NCBI GenBank assembly: GCA_041916775.1
Contig: JAYRYZ010000011.1
Location: 1-64,000 of the forward strand
DNA length: 64,000 nt
Source of the DNA: UBA2357 sp041916775
GTDB taxonomy: Bacteria > Pseudomonadota > Gammaproteobacteria > Burkholderiales > Rhodocyclaceae
Reading direction: 5' to 3'
Part shown: one piece after another, positions 1 to 7,846 of the stretch
Position numbering within the stretch: position 1 is the first letter of the stretch
Layout: every line of letters starts with the position of its first letter
Notes under the pieces: generated by a model
Seen by the model: the letters and a program-made list of their open reading frames with translations, nothing else
Told to the model about the DNA's origin: nothing
Databases searched by the model: none
Translations under genes and position numbers: made by a program

Positions 1-185
1 CAGTGCGAGCACTTCGGGCAGGGGAAGCGGTGGCGCGGCTGGGGTGTTAACCGGGTTAACACCTTCGAGCGCCGACGCGGGTGGATCAGTCGGGGTGTTG
101 TGTAAAGGGTTCTGGGGTTGGCTCTTTGGGGGTTCAAGTCTGGGAACTTACTTGGTTGTAATGCAAAGGGCTTAAAGGATAGGGG
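1..185. other. Window-edge segment without a complete gene
   Basis: No complete gene is visible here. Frame 1 is open from base 1 to a TAA at 97-99 and could be the last 32 codons of an upstream + strand gene, but I do not recognise the product. A 9-bp inverted repeat (GGTGTTAAC at 43-51, GTTAACACC at 55-63, 3-nt spacer) lies inside that frame. The purine-rich stretch just before 186 could be the ribosome binding site of the next gene. Confidence 0.3.
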
Positions 186-674
186 GTGCGACAGTTGCGG
201 GGCAATCGTAGCAGTGTGAGTTTTACGGTGCCGAGCGTGCCGTTTGGCAACGTACTGGACCAGATTGCGATCACCGCGCGAGGTGATGCGCACTACGCGG
301 ATGTCCTGCAGGGAATCAGTGACCGAATGCGGTTGCTGCAGCAGATGACGCGTGAGCTGCCCGTCGGCTACCTGCGGCTTCAACTGCAGCGTCGATTATC
401 GACGGACCACGGGGAGTCCTTGCGCTGGGTCCAGGGGCTGCGTGCGGCGACCGTGCCCGAGGCGCGCGTGCAGGAGATTATCGCGAGTTATCCGCAGACG
501 ATGCGTGAGTGGTTCACGTCAGTGCATGCCGAAGTGCGTTGGCTCAATGTGCAGGAGCGCCTTTGCCGCATGGCAAAGAAAGAGTTTTCCCAACTGTCGT
601 CCTTCCTGGCGACAGCGTCATCCAGGTCATCCAGTCATGTCGGTATTGAATCTACGAACTTGAACGGAGAGTGA
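186..674 (+). CDS. ICE-associated protein, DUF3158-like
   Basis: A 162-residue soluble protein with a GTG start behind a purine-rich AGGATAGGGG stretch. It has no signal peptide or membrane segment and looks mostly helical, with a basic leucine-rich core (residues about 60-75) and several Arg/Trp positions in the middle. The gene ends 1 nt before ssb, so the two are co-transcribed. In clc/PFGI-1-type ICEs the gene directly upstream of ssb is commonly a DUF3158 family protein, and the general look of this sequence fits; the assignment rests on context more than on a diagnostic motif. Function unknown, presumably DNA maintenance or replication. Confidence 0.5.
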   Translation: MRQLRGNRSSVSFTVPSVPFGNVLDQIAITARGDAHYADVLQGISDRMRLLQQMTRELPVGYLRLQLQRRLSTDHGESLRWVQGLRAATVPEARVQEIIASYPQTMREWFTSVHAEVRWLNVQERLCRMAKKEFSQLSSFLATASSRSSSHVGIESTNLNGE

Positions 675-675
675 G

Positions 676-1068
676 ATGGCTTCCTTGAATATGGTCCAGT
701 TGATCGGCAACGTCGGTGCCGATCCCGAGCTTCGCTACATCCCCAACGGTACGGCGACCACGACGATCAGTGTCGCAACCACCGAGAAGTGGAAGGACCG
801 CGAAAGCGGCGAATCGCAGGAACGCACCGAATGGCACCGCATTGTGTTCTTCGGAAAGCTCGCCGAGATCGTCGGCGAGTACGTGCGCAAGGGCGCATCC
901 CTCTATGTCCAGGGTCACTTGTGCACCCGCAAGTGGACTGACAAGGAGCAGGTCGAGCGGTACACGACCGAGATCGTGGCAGACGAGATGAAGATGCTGG
1001 GCAAGCGCCCGGAAGCCGACGATCAGTCTGACGACGAAACCTACTACGCACTCCCTGCCCAGGGCTAG
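676..1068 (+). CDS. ssb: Single-stranded DNA-binding protein
   Basis: A 130-residue SSB of the short, element-encoded type. The OB fold fills residues 1-105: the N-terminus MASLNMVQLIGNVGADPELR, the ATTTISVATTEKW strand and the TEWHRIVFFGKLAEIVGEYVRKG block are classic SSB signatures. Unlike chromosomal SSB there is no long Gly/Gln-rich linker and no acidic DDDIPF tip; the protein stops soon after an acidic stretch. It should coat the strand transferred or replicated during conjugation. It lies 1 nt downstream of the preceding gene, with an AACGGAGAG ribosome binding site inside that gene's end. A DnaA-box pair follows the stop codon. Confidence 0.93.
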   Translation: MASLNMVQLIGNVGADPELRYIPNGTATTTISVATTEKWKDRESGESQERTEWHRIVFFGKLAEIVGEYVRKGASLYVQGHLCTRKWTDKEQVERYTTEIVADEMKMLGKRPEADDQSDDETYYALPAQG

Positions 1069-1095
1069 ACACCGAGGCTGAGACGCACGGGACAG

Positions 1096-1118
1096 TTATC
1101 CACAGAAATTGTGGAAAA
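1096..1118. promoter_or_regulatory. Pair of inverted DnaA boxes
   Basis: TTATCCACA at 1096-1104 is a perfect match to the DnaA box consensus. TGTGGAAAA at 1110-1118 is the reverse complement of TTTTCCACA, a one-mismatch box in the opposite orientation. They sit 5 nt apart in the ssb-traT gap. This may mark a replication origin of the excised element or a DnaA-controlled site; two boxes alone do not prove an origin. Confidence 0.45.
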
Positions 1119-1148
1119 GTGTGTGCGTAAGCGATCCCTGCGAATCAT

Positions 1149-1177
1149 TTGGGATATGCCCGACACGTATGTAAAAT
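1149..1177 (+). promoter_or_regulatory. Probable sigma-70 promoter for traT
   Basis: TTGGGA (1149-1154), a 17-bp spacer and TAAAAT (1172-1177) form a good -35/-10 pair, giving a start near 1184 and a roughly 70-nt leader before the traT ATG at 1252. Read from sequence only. Confidence 0.5.
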
Positions 1178-1251
1178 CATTGAGCCCGGGCACTGCCGGT
1201 AACTGCGCGTGTTCGGTTCATCCATTTCAAGGCGAATTCGAGGGGAGCACC

Positions 1252-2004
1252 ATGTATTTGACCAACTTCCGGCTGATGGCCGTTGTCGCAACCTTGTCGG
1301 CCCTTGTGCTGTCTGGCTGCGCAGCCACCCAGGTGGCGATTAGCAAGCGCGATCTTGATGTTCAGACCAAGATGAGCGCGACGATCTTCCTTGACCCGGT
1401 CAAGGAAAGTCGGCGCACCGTCTATGTGCAGGTCCGCAATACCTCCGACAAGCCGGATCTCGATGTACGGAGCGACGTCGTAGCGGCGATCGGCGCGCGT
1501 GGCTTCCAGGTCGTCGACGATCCCGATCTCGCCTATTTCGTGCTGCAGGCCAACGTTCTGCAGGTCGGCAAAAGCAGCGCTACTGCGCATGAGCAGGCCT
1601 TTGCGGGTGGCTACGGGAGTGCGATCAATGCGGGCGTATTCGCCTCCGGGACAGCCTATGCGCTGGGCAACAGCAGCTCACGTGGCCTGGTCGGACTGGC
1701 GATTCTCGGGGCGGTTGCCGACACTGTGGCAGGGGCTGCAGTCAAGGACGTCTATTTCTCGATGATCACCGATGTTCAACTCAAGGAGCGCATTGTCGGC
1801 GGGGGAACGGCTGATGTCTCGTCGCGTCACCAACTCACGCAGGGAACATCCGGTAGCACGACGGTGACGTATGCAGAGCAGTCCGAGTGGAAGACCTACC
1901 AGACGCGCGTCGTCTCGACTGCGAATCAGGTGAACCTCGAGTTCGATGCTGCCGTACCCGAACTCAAGGCCGGGCTGACGCGTAGCCTGGCCGGGTTGTT
2001 CTGA
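1252..2004 (+). CDS. traT: TraT surface-exclusion lipoprotein
   Basis: A 250-residue outer-membrane lipoprotein that in F-type plasmids blocks redundant mating into cells already carrying the element and also gives serum resistance. The signal peptide ends in the lipobox LVLSGC with the lipidated cysteine at residue 23; the following CAATQVAISKRDLDVQTKMS matches the TraT family start, and the glycine-rich hydrophobic segment around residues 125-165 and the DVQLKER block are also typical. An upstream in-frame start at 1111 would add 47 residues before the signal peptide and was rejected; the ATG at 1252 has a GAGGGGAG ribosome binding site. It stands apart from the main transfer operon on the other strand. 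Confidence 0.9.
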   Translation: MYLTNFRLMAVVATLSALVLSGCAATQVAISKRDLDVQTKMSATIFLDPVKESRRTVYVQVRNTSDKPDLDVRSDVVAAIGARGFQVVDDPDLAYFVLQANVLQVGKSSATAHEQAFAGGYGSAINAGVFASGTAYALGNSSSRGLVGLAILGAVADTVAGAAVKDVYFSMITDVQLKERIVGGGTADVSSRHQLTQGTSGSTTVTYAEQSEWKTYQTRVVSTANQVNLEFDAAVPELKAGLTRSLAGLF

Positions 2005-2058
2005 CGCTGCGCCGCGCAATGCCACAAAGCACGACACAAGTTGCATTGACGCGAAAGC

Positions 2059-4014
2059 ATGAGCACTGAATCGGTCCCGACCCTCGCCCCGGTTCGTCCG
2101 GCGCTGCGCCGACTGGTCACGCGCGCGGTGAGCGACGGGCGGCGCCTGGGGCTCTCGGTTGCCCCGGTGGATGATTCCTCGGCAATCCTGCGCGGGCTGA
2201 AGCCGATCTGGTTCGGGCCGCGTCATCAATGGTTGTTCTCTGGCGAGCAGCATGACGTAGGGCTGGCCGATTCGATCCGAACGGCCTTCCGGCAGCGGCC
2301 GCTGGTCGACCTGCAGGGGCTCGAGGCGGTTCTGCGTGGCGCGATCGAGGCGCCCTCCCCCACTTACTTCACCGAAGTGCTCGACGTGCAGATCCTTCCG
2401 CTCGAGCAAGGGGGTTTTGCGGTCAGCAGTGTCTTCGATCTCTACCTGGTCGCGGCGATGCGCGCGCTGCAGGGGCGCTTTCATCGCTACGCGGCTGCAT
2501 GGCAGGTGGCCGGTCCGGTCGATCGTATTCTTGAGACCCTACAACGGGTTGCCGGTATCGATCCGGTTTTCGTGTTCGTGCATGAACAGCCGATGCGTCT
2601 TGAGGATCTGGTCTCGAAGCCGAAGGCCGAGATGCCGATCTCCGTACCGGGCGCCGCGCCCGCGTTTGGGGATGGCGGTGGCGAGCGCGAGATGACCGGT
2701 AGCGGATTTCTGTCATCGATCGGCTCACCCATGGTGCGTTTCGAGGTCGATGAGGACGTGCTCGGCCGAGCGATCACGCACTGCGGGCTCTATGACTATC
2801 AGGCCGACGGGGTACGCCACCTGCTCGGGCGAAGCTCGGCCTTGCTCGGCGATGACATGGGTTTGGGCAAGAGTCGCCAGGCGGTCGTGGCGAGCCGGAT
2901 CGCGGCCGGCCGCGGGCGGATTCTGGTCGTATGTCCGGCCTCACTACGGATCAACTGGGTGCGCGAAATCCAGGGCGTGTTTCCGAAGGATCGGGTCGGG
3001 ATGGTCGGCGAAGACCGGTTGGAGATGCTGCAGGCCTGTCGCTGGGTCGTGAGCAACTACGAGCGGCTCGGTGGGCTTGTGCGCGAGTCAGGCCTGTCGT
3101 TCGAGGTCATGGTGGTCGACGAGGCGCACTACCTGAAGGAATTCCAGGCGGGCCGCACGCGCAACGCCTTCCTCCTCGCCGATCGGATCCATCGGCGCTT
3201 CCTCCTCACCGGCACGCCGATCCTGAGCCGCGAGGTGGAGGTCCATACCCTGCTGCGGATCTCCGGTCATCCGGTGGGTCATCTCGATCTGAACGCTTTC
3301 CGCAAGCAGTATGCCGGCAGTCCCGAGGGGCGCGCGGCGCTCGCCGAAGTGCTTTCGGACTGGATGCTCAGACGGCCGAAGTCGGTGCTGAAGAACCTGG
3401 GCTTGAAGACCCGGCAGTTCCGATTTGTCCAACCGGCTGAAGGACTGGAGCAGTACCGCAAGATCATGGCCGACGGGACGCTGACGGTCATGCCCAAGAT
3501 CGTTAAGTTGAGGCAGTTACTCGAAGCCATGAAGCTCGAGTTCGTGATCGAAACCCTGCAGTCGCTCGGTGAGGACGACAAGATCATCGTGTTCTGCGAG
3601 TACATGGAGACGGTCGATGCGCTCAAGGCCGCACTGACCGAAGTGCGAATCGGCACGGTGTCATTGGTGGGTGCCGATCCGATGAAGAAACGCCAGGCGG
3701 CGGTGGACGCATTCCAGGGTGACGCTGCGACCAGGGTGTTCATCGGCACGACCTCGGCTGCAGGCGTCGGGATCACGCTCACGGCCGCGAACTACGTGCT
3801 GTTCGTGTCTCAGCCGTGGACGCCGGCCGTGATGCGTCAGGCCGAAGATCGGGCTTACCGCAATGGGCAGACGCGCGACGTCATCGTGATCGTGCCGATC
3901 GTGTCCGATACCATTGACCAGGACATCATGCGACTGCTCGACTCGAAGTCGGCCCTCGAGGCGGACACCGTGGAACGGGCCGTCGCTGCGCGCCTGGGCC
4001 GGGCCGCAGCTTAG
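2059..4014 (+). CDS. SNF2-family DEAD/DEAH helicase-like ATPase
   Basis: A 651-residue superfamily 2 translocase. Motif I (DDMGLGKSRQ) lies near residue 265, motif II (VVDEAHYLKEF) near 351, motif III LLTGTPIL near 380, and the C-terminal RecA lobe ends with the RQAEDRAYRNGQ motif near 592. This is the SMARCAL1/HARP-like SNF2 arrangement: it should move along or anneal duplex DNA using ATP. The N-terminal 230 residues show no motif I recognise. It follows traT by 54 nt and has a weak ribosome binding site. Together with the longer helicase at 16491 it gives the ICE two SNF2 enzymes, probably for element replication or DNA protection. Confidence 0.85.
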   Translation: MSTESVPTLAPVRPALRRLVTRAVSDGRRLGLSVAPVDDSSAILRGLKPIWFGPRHQWLFSGEQHDVGLADSIRTAFRQRPLVDLQGLEAVLRGAIEAPSPTYFTEVLDVQILPLEQGGFAVSSVFDLYLVAAMRALQGRFHRYAAAWQVAGPVDRILETLQRVAGIDPVFVFVHEQPMRLEDLVSKPKAEMPISVPGAAPAFGDGGGEREMTGSGFLSSIGSPMVRFEVDEDVLGRAITHCGLYDYQADGVRHLLGRSSALLGDDMGLGKSRQAVVASRIAAGRGRILVVCPASLRINWVREIQGVFPKDRVGMVGEDRLEMLQACRWVVSNYERLGGLVRESGLSFEVMVVDEAHYLKEFQAGRTRNAFLLADRIHRRFLLTGTPILSREVEVHTLLRISGHPVGHLDLNAFRKQYAGSPEGRAALAEVLSDWMLRRPKSVLKNLGLKTRQFRFVQPAEGLEQYRKIMADGTLTVMPKIVKLRQLLEAMKLEFVIETLQSLGEDDKIIVFCEYMETVDALKAALTEVRIGTVSLVGADPMKKRQAAVDAFQGDAATRVFIGTTSAAGVGITLTAANYVLFVSQPWTPAVMRQAEDRAYRNGQTRDVIVIVPIVSDTIDQDIMRLLDSKSALEADTVERAVAARLGRAAA

Positions 4015-4017
4015 GCC

Positions 4018-4242
4018 TCACGCGACGAGCCGGTAGCCGCGGCGCGCTCGCACCTTTGCCAGCGCCTGCAGGGCTTTTTGAACCTCGTCCTCGGTGTCGA
4101 AGAGGTCGGTCGCCATGCCGCCCAGCCGGGTGCCCTTGCCGCCCCAACAGCGATGAATGATGAGCTGACCAAACAAGTCGCGGCCAAGCCGCGCCTGGTA
4201 GTAGCGCGTGTCGGTTTCCCAGCGGACAGGTTCAAGCAGCAT
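4018..4242 (-). CDS. Small WGR-domain-like protein
   Basis: A 74-residue protein read from the ATG at 4242, whose start overlaps the upstream gene's stop by 11 nt; the longer ORF from 4293 would overlap 62 nt and is less likely. The sequence is almost entirely one small domain: RYYQARLGRDLFGQLIIHRCWGGKGTRLGG followed by a helix EVQKALQALAKVRARRGYRLV; the Tyr-x-x-x-leu...Gly-x-leu...trp-Gly-x-x-Gly pattern resembles the WGR nucleic-acid-binding domain found alone or fused to PARPs. It is the last gene of the kfrA operon. Convergent with the helicase at 2059, only 3 nt apart. Confidence 0.7.
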   Translation of the reverse strand: MLLEPVRWETDTRYYQARLGRDLFGQLIIHRCWGGKGTRLGGMATDLFDTEDEVQKALQALAKVRARRGYRLVA

Positions 4243-4516
4243 CTTGATGCACGGTTTGTGCCGGCCCCTGTCTGCGTGTCCGGAAGTCCTCAAGCGCGGT
4301 ACGGCCGGCGTCCGTGAGCGTCCATTGCATGATCACCGACGGGTCGGGTTCGACCCGTGTCAACATGCCGGCGCGCTGAAGCCGGAAGACCGCATCGCGT
4401 CGACGGGTGTTGGCCAAGGTGGCATGCGCACCCCATCTCACGGCCCCTTCGCTAAGGGCGGTCTCGAGGATGACAGCTTGGTTGGGTGTGATCTTCGCAA
4501 TCGGGATGATCTTCAT
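4232..4516 (-). CDS. Winged-helix-like DNA-binding protein
   Basis: A 94-residue protein whose central part (NQAVILETAL...AHATLANTRRRDAVFRLQRAGML, then a basic wing and WTLTDAGRTAL) has the spacing of a winged helix-turn-helix of the MarR/PadR-like kind. No membrane segment. Its ATG overlaps the kfrA stop codon (ATGA), and its own 3' end overlaps the WGR gene, so all three are translationally coupled. Probably a DNA-binding partner of KfrA; exact family not recognised. Confidence 0.65.
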   Translation of the reverse strand: MKIIPIAKITPNQAVILETALSEGAVRWGAHATLANTRRRDAVFRLQRAGMLTRVEPDPSVIMQWTLTDAGRTALEDFRTRRQGPAQTVHQDAA

Positions 4517-5412
4517 GCCTTCTTCCCCGCTTGCATGGCGGTGACCAATGACTTGTTCTGGGCCTCGAGCGCCTCGAGTTTTCCGGTTTGGCGTGCCAGG
4601 GCTTCGCGGGCTTCGCGCGTTTCCTTTACCGCGGCGTCGCGGGCGCTCTGCGCTGCGATGAGCATTTCACCGCAGCGATGGGTTTCGGTCGCCATGCGCT
4701 TCTTCTGTTCAGCGAAGCTGGTCTCTGTGGCGGCACCCTGAGCCTTGAGGTCGGCGACCTCCTGGCGCAGCCGATCGACGACTTCAGCATGTTGTTGCCG
4801 CGTTTGATCGAGCTCACCCGCGAGCCGCGCTGTCCGTTCGTTCGCGGTCGCGAGTTCGACCTGATGCTGTTCTTGCACCGCGGCCAACTGGCGCGCCTGT
4901 GCGGCCAGGCGCTCGTTCAGTTGGGCGATCTCGATCGCCTGTGCGTGGTTTTGCTGATGCGCTGCTTCAAGCGCGAGCTCGAGCTCGTCACGTTCGCTGC
5001 GCGCCTGATCGAGGGCGGCATCCAGCTCTTCGACCGTTGCGGCGGCGTCGGCCAACTCCCGTTCGGCTTGCTCGCGCTGATCGCCGGCCGATCGCACCAC
5101 TTCCGCGACGCGCCTCTCAGCCGCCTTGACGGCCTTGTCGTTGAGACTCGTGGCCAATGTCAGCAACTGATCGGTCAGCGCCTTCGAGACCCTCGCGATT
5201 TCGTCGGCGACCTCGACCGGCAGATCGATCACCGGTTCGTTTGCGGCGCTCGCCTGACGGGCGATGTGCTCGTCCCAGACCTGCTTGAGGCGGGTCGGAT
5301 TCCCGCCGCCGACCCGCTCGCGCAACGCGAACCCGGTGACGCGGCGACCGGTTTCGATCAGCTTCTGCGCGGCCTCGAGGATCTGTTCGTCGGTGTATTC
5401 AGCGGGGCGCAT
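4513..5412 (-). CDS. kfrA: KfrA-type DNA-binding coiled-coil protein
   Basis: A 299-residue protein of the KfrA family known from IncP and IncU plasmids, where it autoregulates its promoter and contributes to stable maintenance. Residues 1-75 (YTDEQILEAAQKLIETGRRV, then RERVGGGNPTRLKQVWDEH) match the KfrA N-terminal DNA-binding domain; residues about 85-290 are a long coiled coil rich in Ala, Glu, Gln and Arg. An AGGAG ribosome binding site precedes the ATG at 5412. The promoter at 5441-5469 and the direct repeats beyond it are the likely operator. Its coupling to a winged-helix and a WGR gene is less usual than the plasmid arrangement. Confidence 0.88.
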   Translation of the reverse strand: MRPAEYTDEQILEAAQKLIETGRRVTGFALRERVGGGNPTRLKQVWDEHIARQASAANEPVIDLPVEVADEIARVSKALTDQLLTLATSLNDKAVKAAERRVAEVVRSAGDQREQAERELADAAATVEELDAALDQARSERDELELALEAAHQQNHAQAIEIAQLNERLAAQARQLAAVQEQHQVELATANERTARLAGELDQTRQQHAEVVDRLRQEVADLKAQGAATETSFAEQKKRMATETHRCGEMLIAAQSARDAAVKETREAREALARQTGKLEALEAQNKSLVTAMQAGKKA

Positions 5413-5440
5413 GGTCGGCTCCTGATGATGGGTGACTCAA

Positions 5441-5469
5441 ATCATAGCGCTGTGCCTCCCAAAAAGCAA
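5441..5469 (-). promoter_or_regulatory. Promoter of the kfrA operon
   Basis: On the - strand TTGCTT (plus coordinates 5464-5469), a 17-bp spacer and TATGAT (5441-5446) form a strong -35/-10 pair about 30 nt upstream of the kfrA ATG at 5412. Confidence 0.65.
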
Positions 5470-5488
5470 TAAATGAACATACATACAA

Positions 5489-5504
5489 ACAAACTAACAA
5501 ACTA
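5489..5504. repeat. Tandem 8-bp direct repeat, candidate KfrA operator
   Basis: ACAAACTA occurs twice back to back (5489-5496, 5497-5504) in a conspicuously AT-rich stretch (5468-5515) of the kfrA/xre divergent gap; related ACATACAT-type units precede it. KfrA proteins are known to bind repeats at their own promoter, so this is the natural candidate operator. Inference. Confidence 0.4.
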
Positions 5505-5623
5505 ATTCTATAGCTCGATCAAGAGGCAGACCCGCATTGATTCCGAAGGGGTATCCGAATAAGCTAACCACTACCGCCTGTCATCGGTTGCTACGGTGGT
5601 CATCAACCCGAGGAGATTGAGAG

Positions 5624-5863
5624 ATGGCGTCGAAACCGACGAACCCGTTCGCTGAGCCAGGATCCATACAGCGCTTCCGGCACAAGCATCAAATGAATCA
5701 GAATGCGTTCTGGTCCCGGCTGGGGGTTACCCAGTCGGGCGGATCCCGCTATGAGAACGGGCGCAACATTCCGAGCGCGATCGTGATGCTGCTCGCCATC
5801 ACCTACGGTACGGATCGAGGTTCGGAGAAGATGGTTGAAAAGCTCAGGGACTGGAAGGTTTGA
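5624..5863 (+). CDS. Small Xre-family HTH regulator
   Basis: A 79-residue protein consisting of one helix-turn-helix of the Cro/C1 (Xre) type: SIQRFRHKHQMNQNAFWSRLGVTQSGGSRYENGRNIPS, where NQNAFWSRLGVTQSGGSRYE is the HTH. An unusual aromatic FW replaces the common A-x-x-lg start of the recognition element. A GAGGAGATTGAGAG ribosome binding site precedes the ATG. Divergent from kfrA across a 211-nt gap. Likely a local regulator of ICE genes; target unknown. Confidence 0.82.
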   Translation: MASKPTNPFAEPGSIQRFRHKHQMNQNAFWSRLGVTQSGGSRYENGRNIPSAIVMLLAITYGTDRGSEKMVEKLRDWKV

Positions 5864-5890
5864 GCGCGTGGATTGATGGCTTCAGCTAAA

Positions 5891-5906
5891 CTGTACAAAT
5901 GTTCAG
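5891..5906. promoter_or_regulatory. LexA-box-like site
   Basis: AACTG (5889-5893) and CAGTT (5904-5908) form an inverted repeat in CTG-N10-CAG spacing, as in LexA/SOS boxes; the core reads CTGTACAAATGTTCAG, one step off CTGT-N8-ACAG. It lies 19 nt upstream of the zinc-ribbon gene. SOS induction is common in ICEs, but one imperfect box is weak evidence. Confidence 0.35.
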
Positions 5907-5924
5907 TTATCCGAGCGTTTCGCC

Positions 5925-6158
5925 ATGCAAGCACGCCATCAAACCTGCCCACACTGTCATACGCCGATTGCCATTGACCGCTTCGAGTTTGCCAGCGACG
6001 GTATGAACAACTACTGCGTCTGTCCTGAGTGCGACTACACCTGGTGCGTGACGGGCACCCACGGGGCACCGCACATGCCAGAAATGATCGAGCCTGAGAC
6101 AGGCGAGACGGATACCGGTCAAATCACGCGCAATGCAGATTCGTCCCCAGTCGTCTGA
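5925..6158 (+). CDS. Small zinc-ribbon protein
   Basis: A 77-residue protein with two CxxC knuckles (CPHC at residues 8-11 and CPEC at about 33-36) that should form one zinc ribbon; a further HCHTPI and CVCPECDYTWCV give extra Cys/His. The tail is acidic and low-complexity. No close family recognised. A LexA-like box sits just upstream. Start codon has no clear ribosome binding site. Confidence 0.55.
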   Translation: MQARHQTCPHCHTPIAIDRFEFASDGMNNYCVCPECDYTWCVTGTHGAPHMPEMIEPETGETDTGQITRNADSSPVV

Positions 6159-6286
6159 CGTAGGTCTGCGGTCGGCGTGGCCCCGGAAACCCTCCAGCGC
6201 TTCGACCGGCCTCGTTGCGTGGGCTTATGATGAGGCGTAGGCGGTGACGGCTTGTCACTCATCCAATGCTGATAATGGAGACGACT

Positions 6287-7324
6287 ATGATGTTGCGAAT
6301 CCGGACGTGGCTGGCCAACTGGCTGCGTCCGCAGGCGCAGATCGATCCGGGGCAGCTCACAACACTCCCCAGCGACGGCGAGCTTAGCGGCGCGCTGGCC
6401 GGCGCAGTGCTTGCGGACCTGATTCGCGAACGGCGTGCCGAGCGGCGCTGGCGTGCCATACGGCGCACCGGTATTGCCGTTCTGTTTGTCGGCGGCCTGC
6501 TCTTCTATGGCTATACGTACCTGAGCGCGACGGGATCGTCTGGACTCTTCGAGCGTGCGCCTGAACAGGGCTCACTCGGGGTGATCCGAGTGTCCGGTCC
6601 CATCGGCGCCGATCGTGCCGCGTCGGCCAGGAATGTGATTCCCCAGTTACGGCGTGCCTTCGAGTCCGACCGAATCCGTGCCGTGGTGATCCAGATCGAC
6701 TCTCCGGGCGGTGCCCCGCTCGAGGCCGAGCGCATCAACACGTTTGTGCGCGAGATCCGGAGCACACACCCCAAGCCCGTCTACGCCGTCATCGAGAACA
6801 TCGGCGCAAGCGCGGCCTACATGATTGCATTGCAGGCGGACGAGATCTGGGCGGGCCGGTATAGCCTGGTGGGCTCGATCGGCGCCATGCTCGGGAGTTG
6901 GGATGTGCATCGCGTCTTGGAGCGGATGGATGTCGAGCGGCGCGTCTTTGCGAGCGGTGAGTTGAAGACGATGCTCGATCCTTTCCTGCCCACAACCGAC
7001 GAGGCGACGGACAAGGCGCAGTCGATGGTCGATGCGGTGGGCCGCATGTTTGCCGACGAGGTTCGAGGCGCGCGCGGAGCGCGCCTTGTCGCCTCGAGCA
7101 TCGATTCGGGCGAGGTGTGGAACGGCGAAGAGGCAAAGGCCCTGGGTTTGATTGATGAGATTGGCACGCTCGAGGCGCTGCAGGCAAAGCTCGACGATGC
7201 CCCGATCCGCGTGTTCGAGCGCAGCGGGCCGTTTGGGTTTTCGGGGGCGGTGACCGAGTGGAGTGCGATCATCGCTCGCGACGCCGTCGAATCCGTGCTC
7301 GAGCAGCCCATGCGGCTCCAATAA
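6287..7324 (+). CDS. S49-family (SppA-like) membrane peptidase
   Basis: A 345-residue membrane-anchored serine protease of the SppA signal-peptide-peptidase family. An N-terminal cytoplasmic segment is followed by a transmembrane helix (GIAVLFVGGLLFYGYTYLS, about residues 61-80). The protease domain carries VIQIDSPGG, then NIGASAAYMIA with the candidate nucleophile Ser near 174, GSIGAM, and the general-base Lys in SGELKTM near 225, a serine/lysine dyad. The ATG at 6287 was chosen over 6266 because of GGAG at 6277-6280. Followed by an intrinsic terminator. S49 proteases on ICEs may clear signal peptides or modify the envelope for mating; the role here is not shown. Confidence 0.88.
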   Translation: MMLRIRTWLANWLRPQAQIDPGQLTTLPSDGELSGALAGAVLADLIRERRAERRWRAIRRTGIAVLFVGGLLFYGYTYLSATGSSGLFERAPEQGSLGVIRVSGPIGADRAASARNVIPQLRRAFESDRIRAVVIQIDSPGGAPLEAERINTFVREIRSTHPKPVYAVIENIGASAAYMIALQADEIWAGRYSLVGSIGAMLGSWDVHRVLERMDVERRVFASGELKTMLDPFLPTTDEATDKAQSMVDAVGRMFADEVRGARGARLVASSIDSGEVWNGEEAKALGLIDEIGTLEALQAKLDDAPIRVFERSGPFGFSGAVTEWSAIIARDAVESVLEQPMRLQ

Positions 7325-7354
7325 CACGATCTTGACGCACGCTAGGTTTTGTGC

Positions 7355-7375
7355 TGCAATCAAATTGCATTTTTT
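7355..7375 (+). terminator. Intrinsic terminator after the S49 peptidase gene
   Basis: TGCAAT (7355-7360), loop CAA, ATTGCA (7364-7369) and six T (7370-7375). Short stem but a clean U-tract, 30 nt after the stop codon. Confidence 0.55.
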
Positions 7376-7420
7376 GGCCCCTGTGGCTCGCGTCCGGTCG
7401 CGTCAACCCGGTTCCTTCAA

Positions 7421-7538
7421 CACGGTAAGCCTTGTGACCGTGTCGCATCTTCGGATGTGAGGCATTTTTTCTAACCCTTGCGGGGACATTGTCCCTGGGG
7501 GTCAATCGCCTCCGCACTTTCTGACGTGGAGGTTGTCA
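7421..7538 (+). promoter_or_regulatory. Structured leader 1 (pseudoknot type)
   Basis: Stem 1: CACGGT (7421-7426) with ACCGTG (7437-7442). Its loop contains GCCT (7429-7432), which can pair with AGGC (7460-7463) beyond hairpin 2 (GCATC 7445-7449, TTCG, GATGT 7454-7458): an H-type pseudoknot. Then a T-rich stretch, a GGGGAC/GTCCC hairpin at about 7482-7497 and the GGAGG ribosome binding site of the next gene. One of seven leaders with the same topology. Confidence 0.6.
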
Positions 7539-7829
7539 ATGGCAATGAGTTCGTCCGATCTGTTCCTGCTTCGCGCAGGGCTGGTCGAGGCTGGCATGAA
7601 AGACGAAGCGGCCGAGAAGGTTGCAATTGCGATGGAGGGCGCCGTGGCGCTTACGATTGACCAAGTGATGCAGAAGTGGGCTACCGAGGTCAAGCAGGAC
7701 ATCGCTGCGCTCCGGGTTGAAGTCAAACACGACATGGAGATCGTCAAGAGGGACATGACGATCCGCCTGGGTCTGATGATCTTCGCAGCCGTTGGGCTAG
7801 TCCTGAGCGGCATGCGGCTCTTCATGTAG
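7539..7829 (+). CDS. Small coiled-coil membrane protein
   Basis: A 96-residue protein with an N-terminal helical part, a predicted coiled coil (ATEVKQDIAALRVEVKHDME, about residues 48-68) and a C-terminal transmembrane helix (LGLMIFAAVGLVLSGMRL, 77-94). This is the layout of DUF1640-like tail-anchored coiled-coil proteins common on bacterial mobile elements. The ATG at 7539 has GGAGG six bases upstream; the TTG at 7533 is inside the spacing and rejected. Function unknown. Confidence 0.7.
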   Translation: MAMSSSDLFLLRAGLVEAGMKDEAAEKVAIAMEGAVALTIDQVMQKWATEVKQDIAALRVEVKHDMEIVKRDMTIRLGLMIFAAVGLVLSGMRLFM

Positions 7830-7846
7830 GTTTTTCGAGCCCGACT

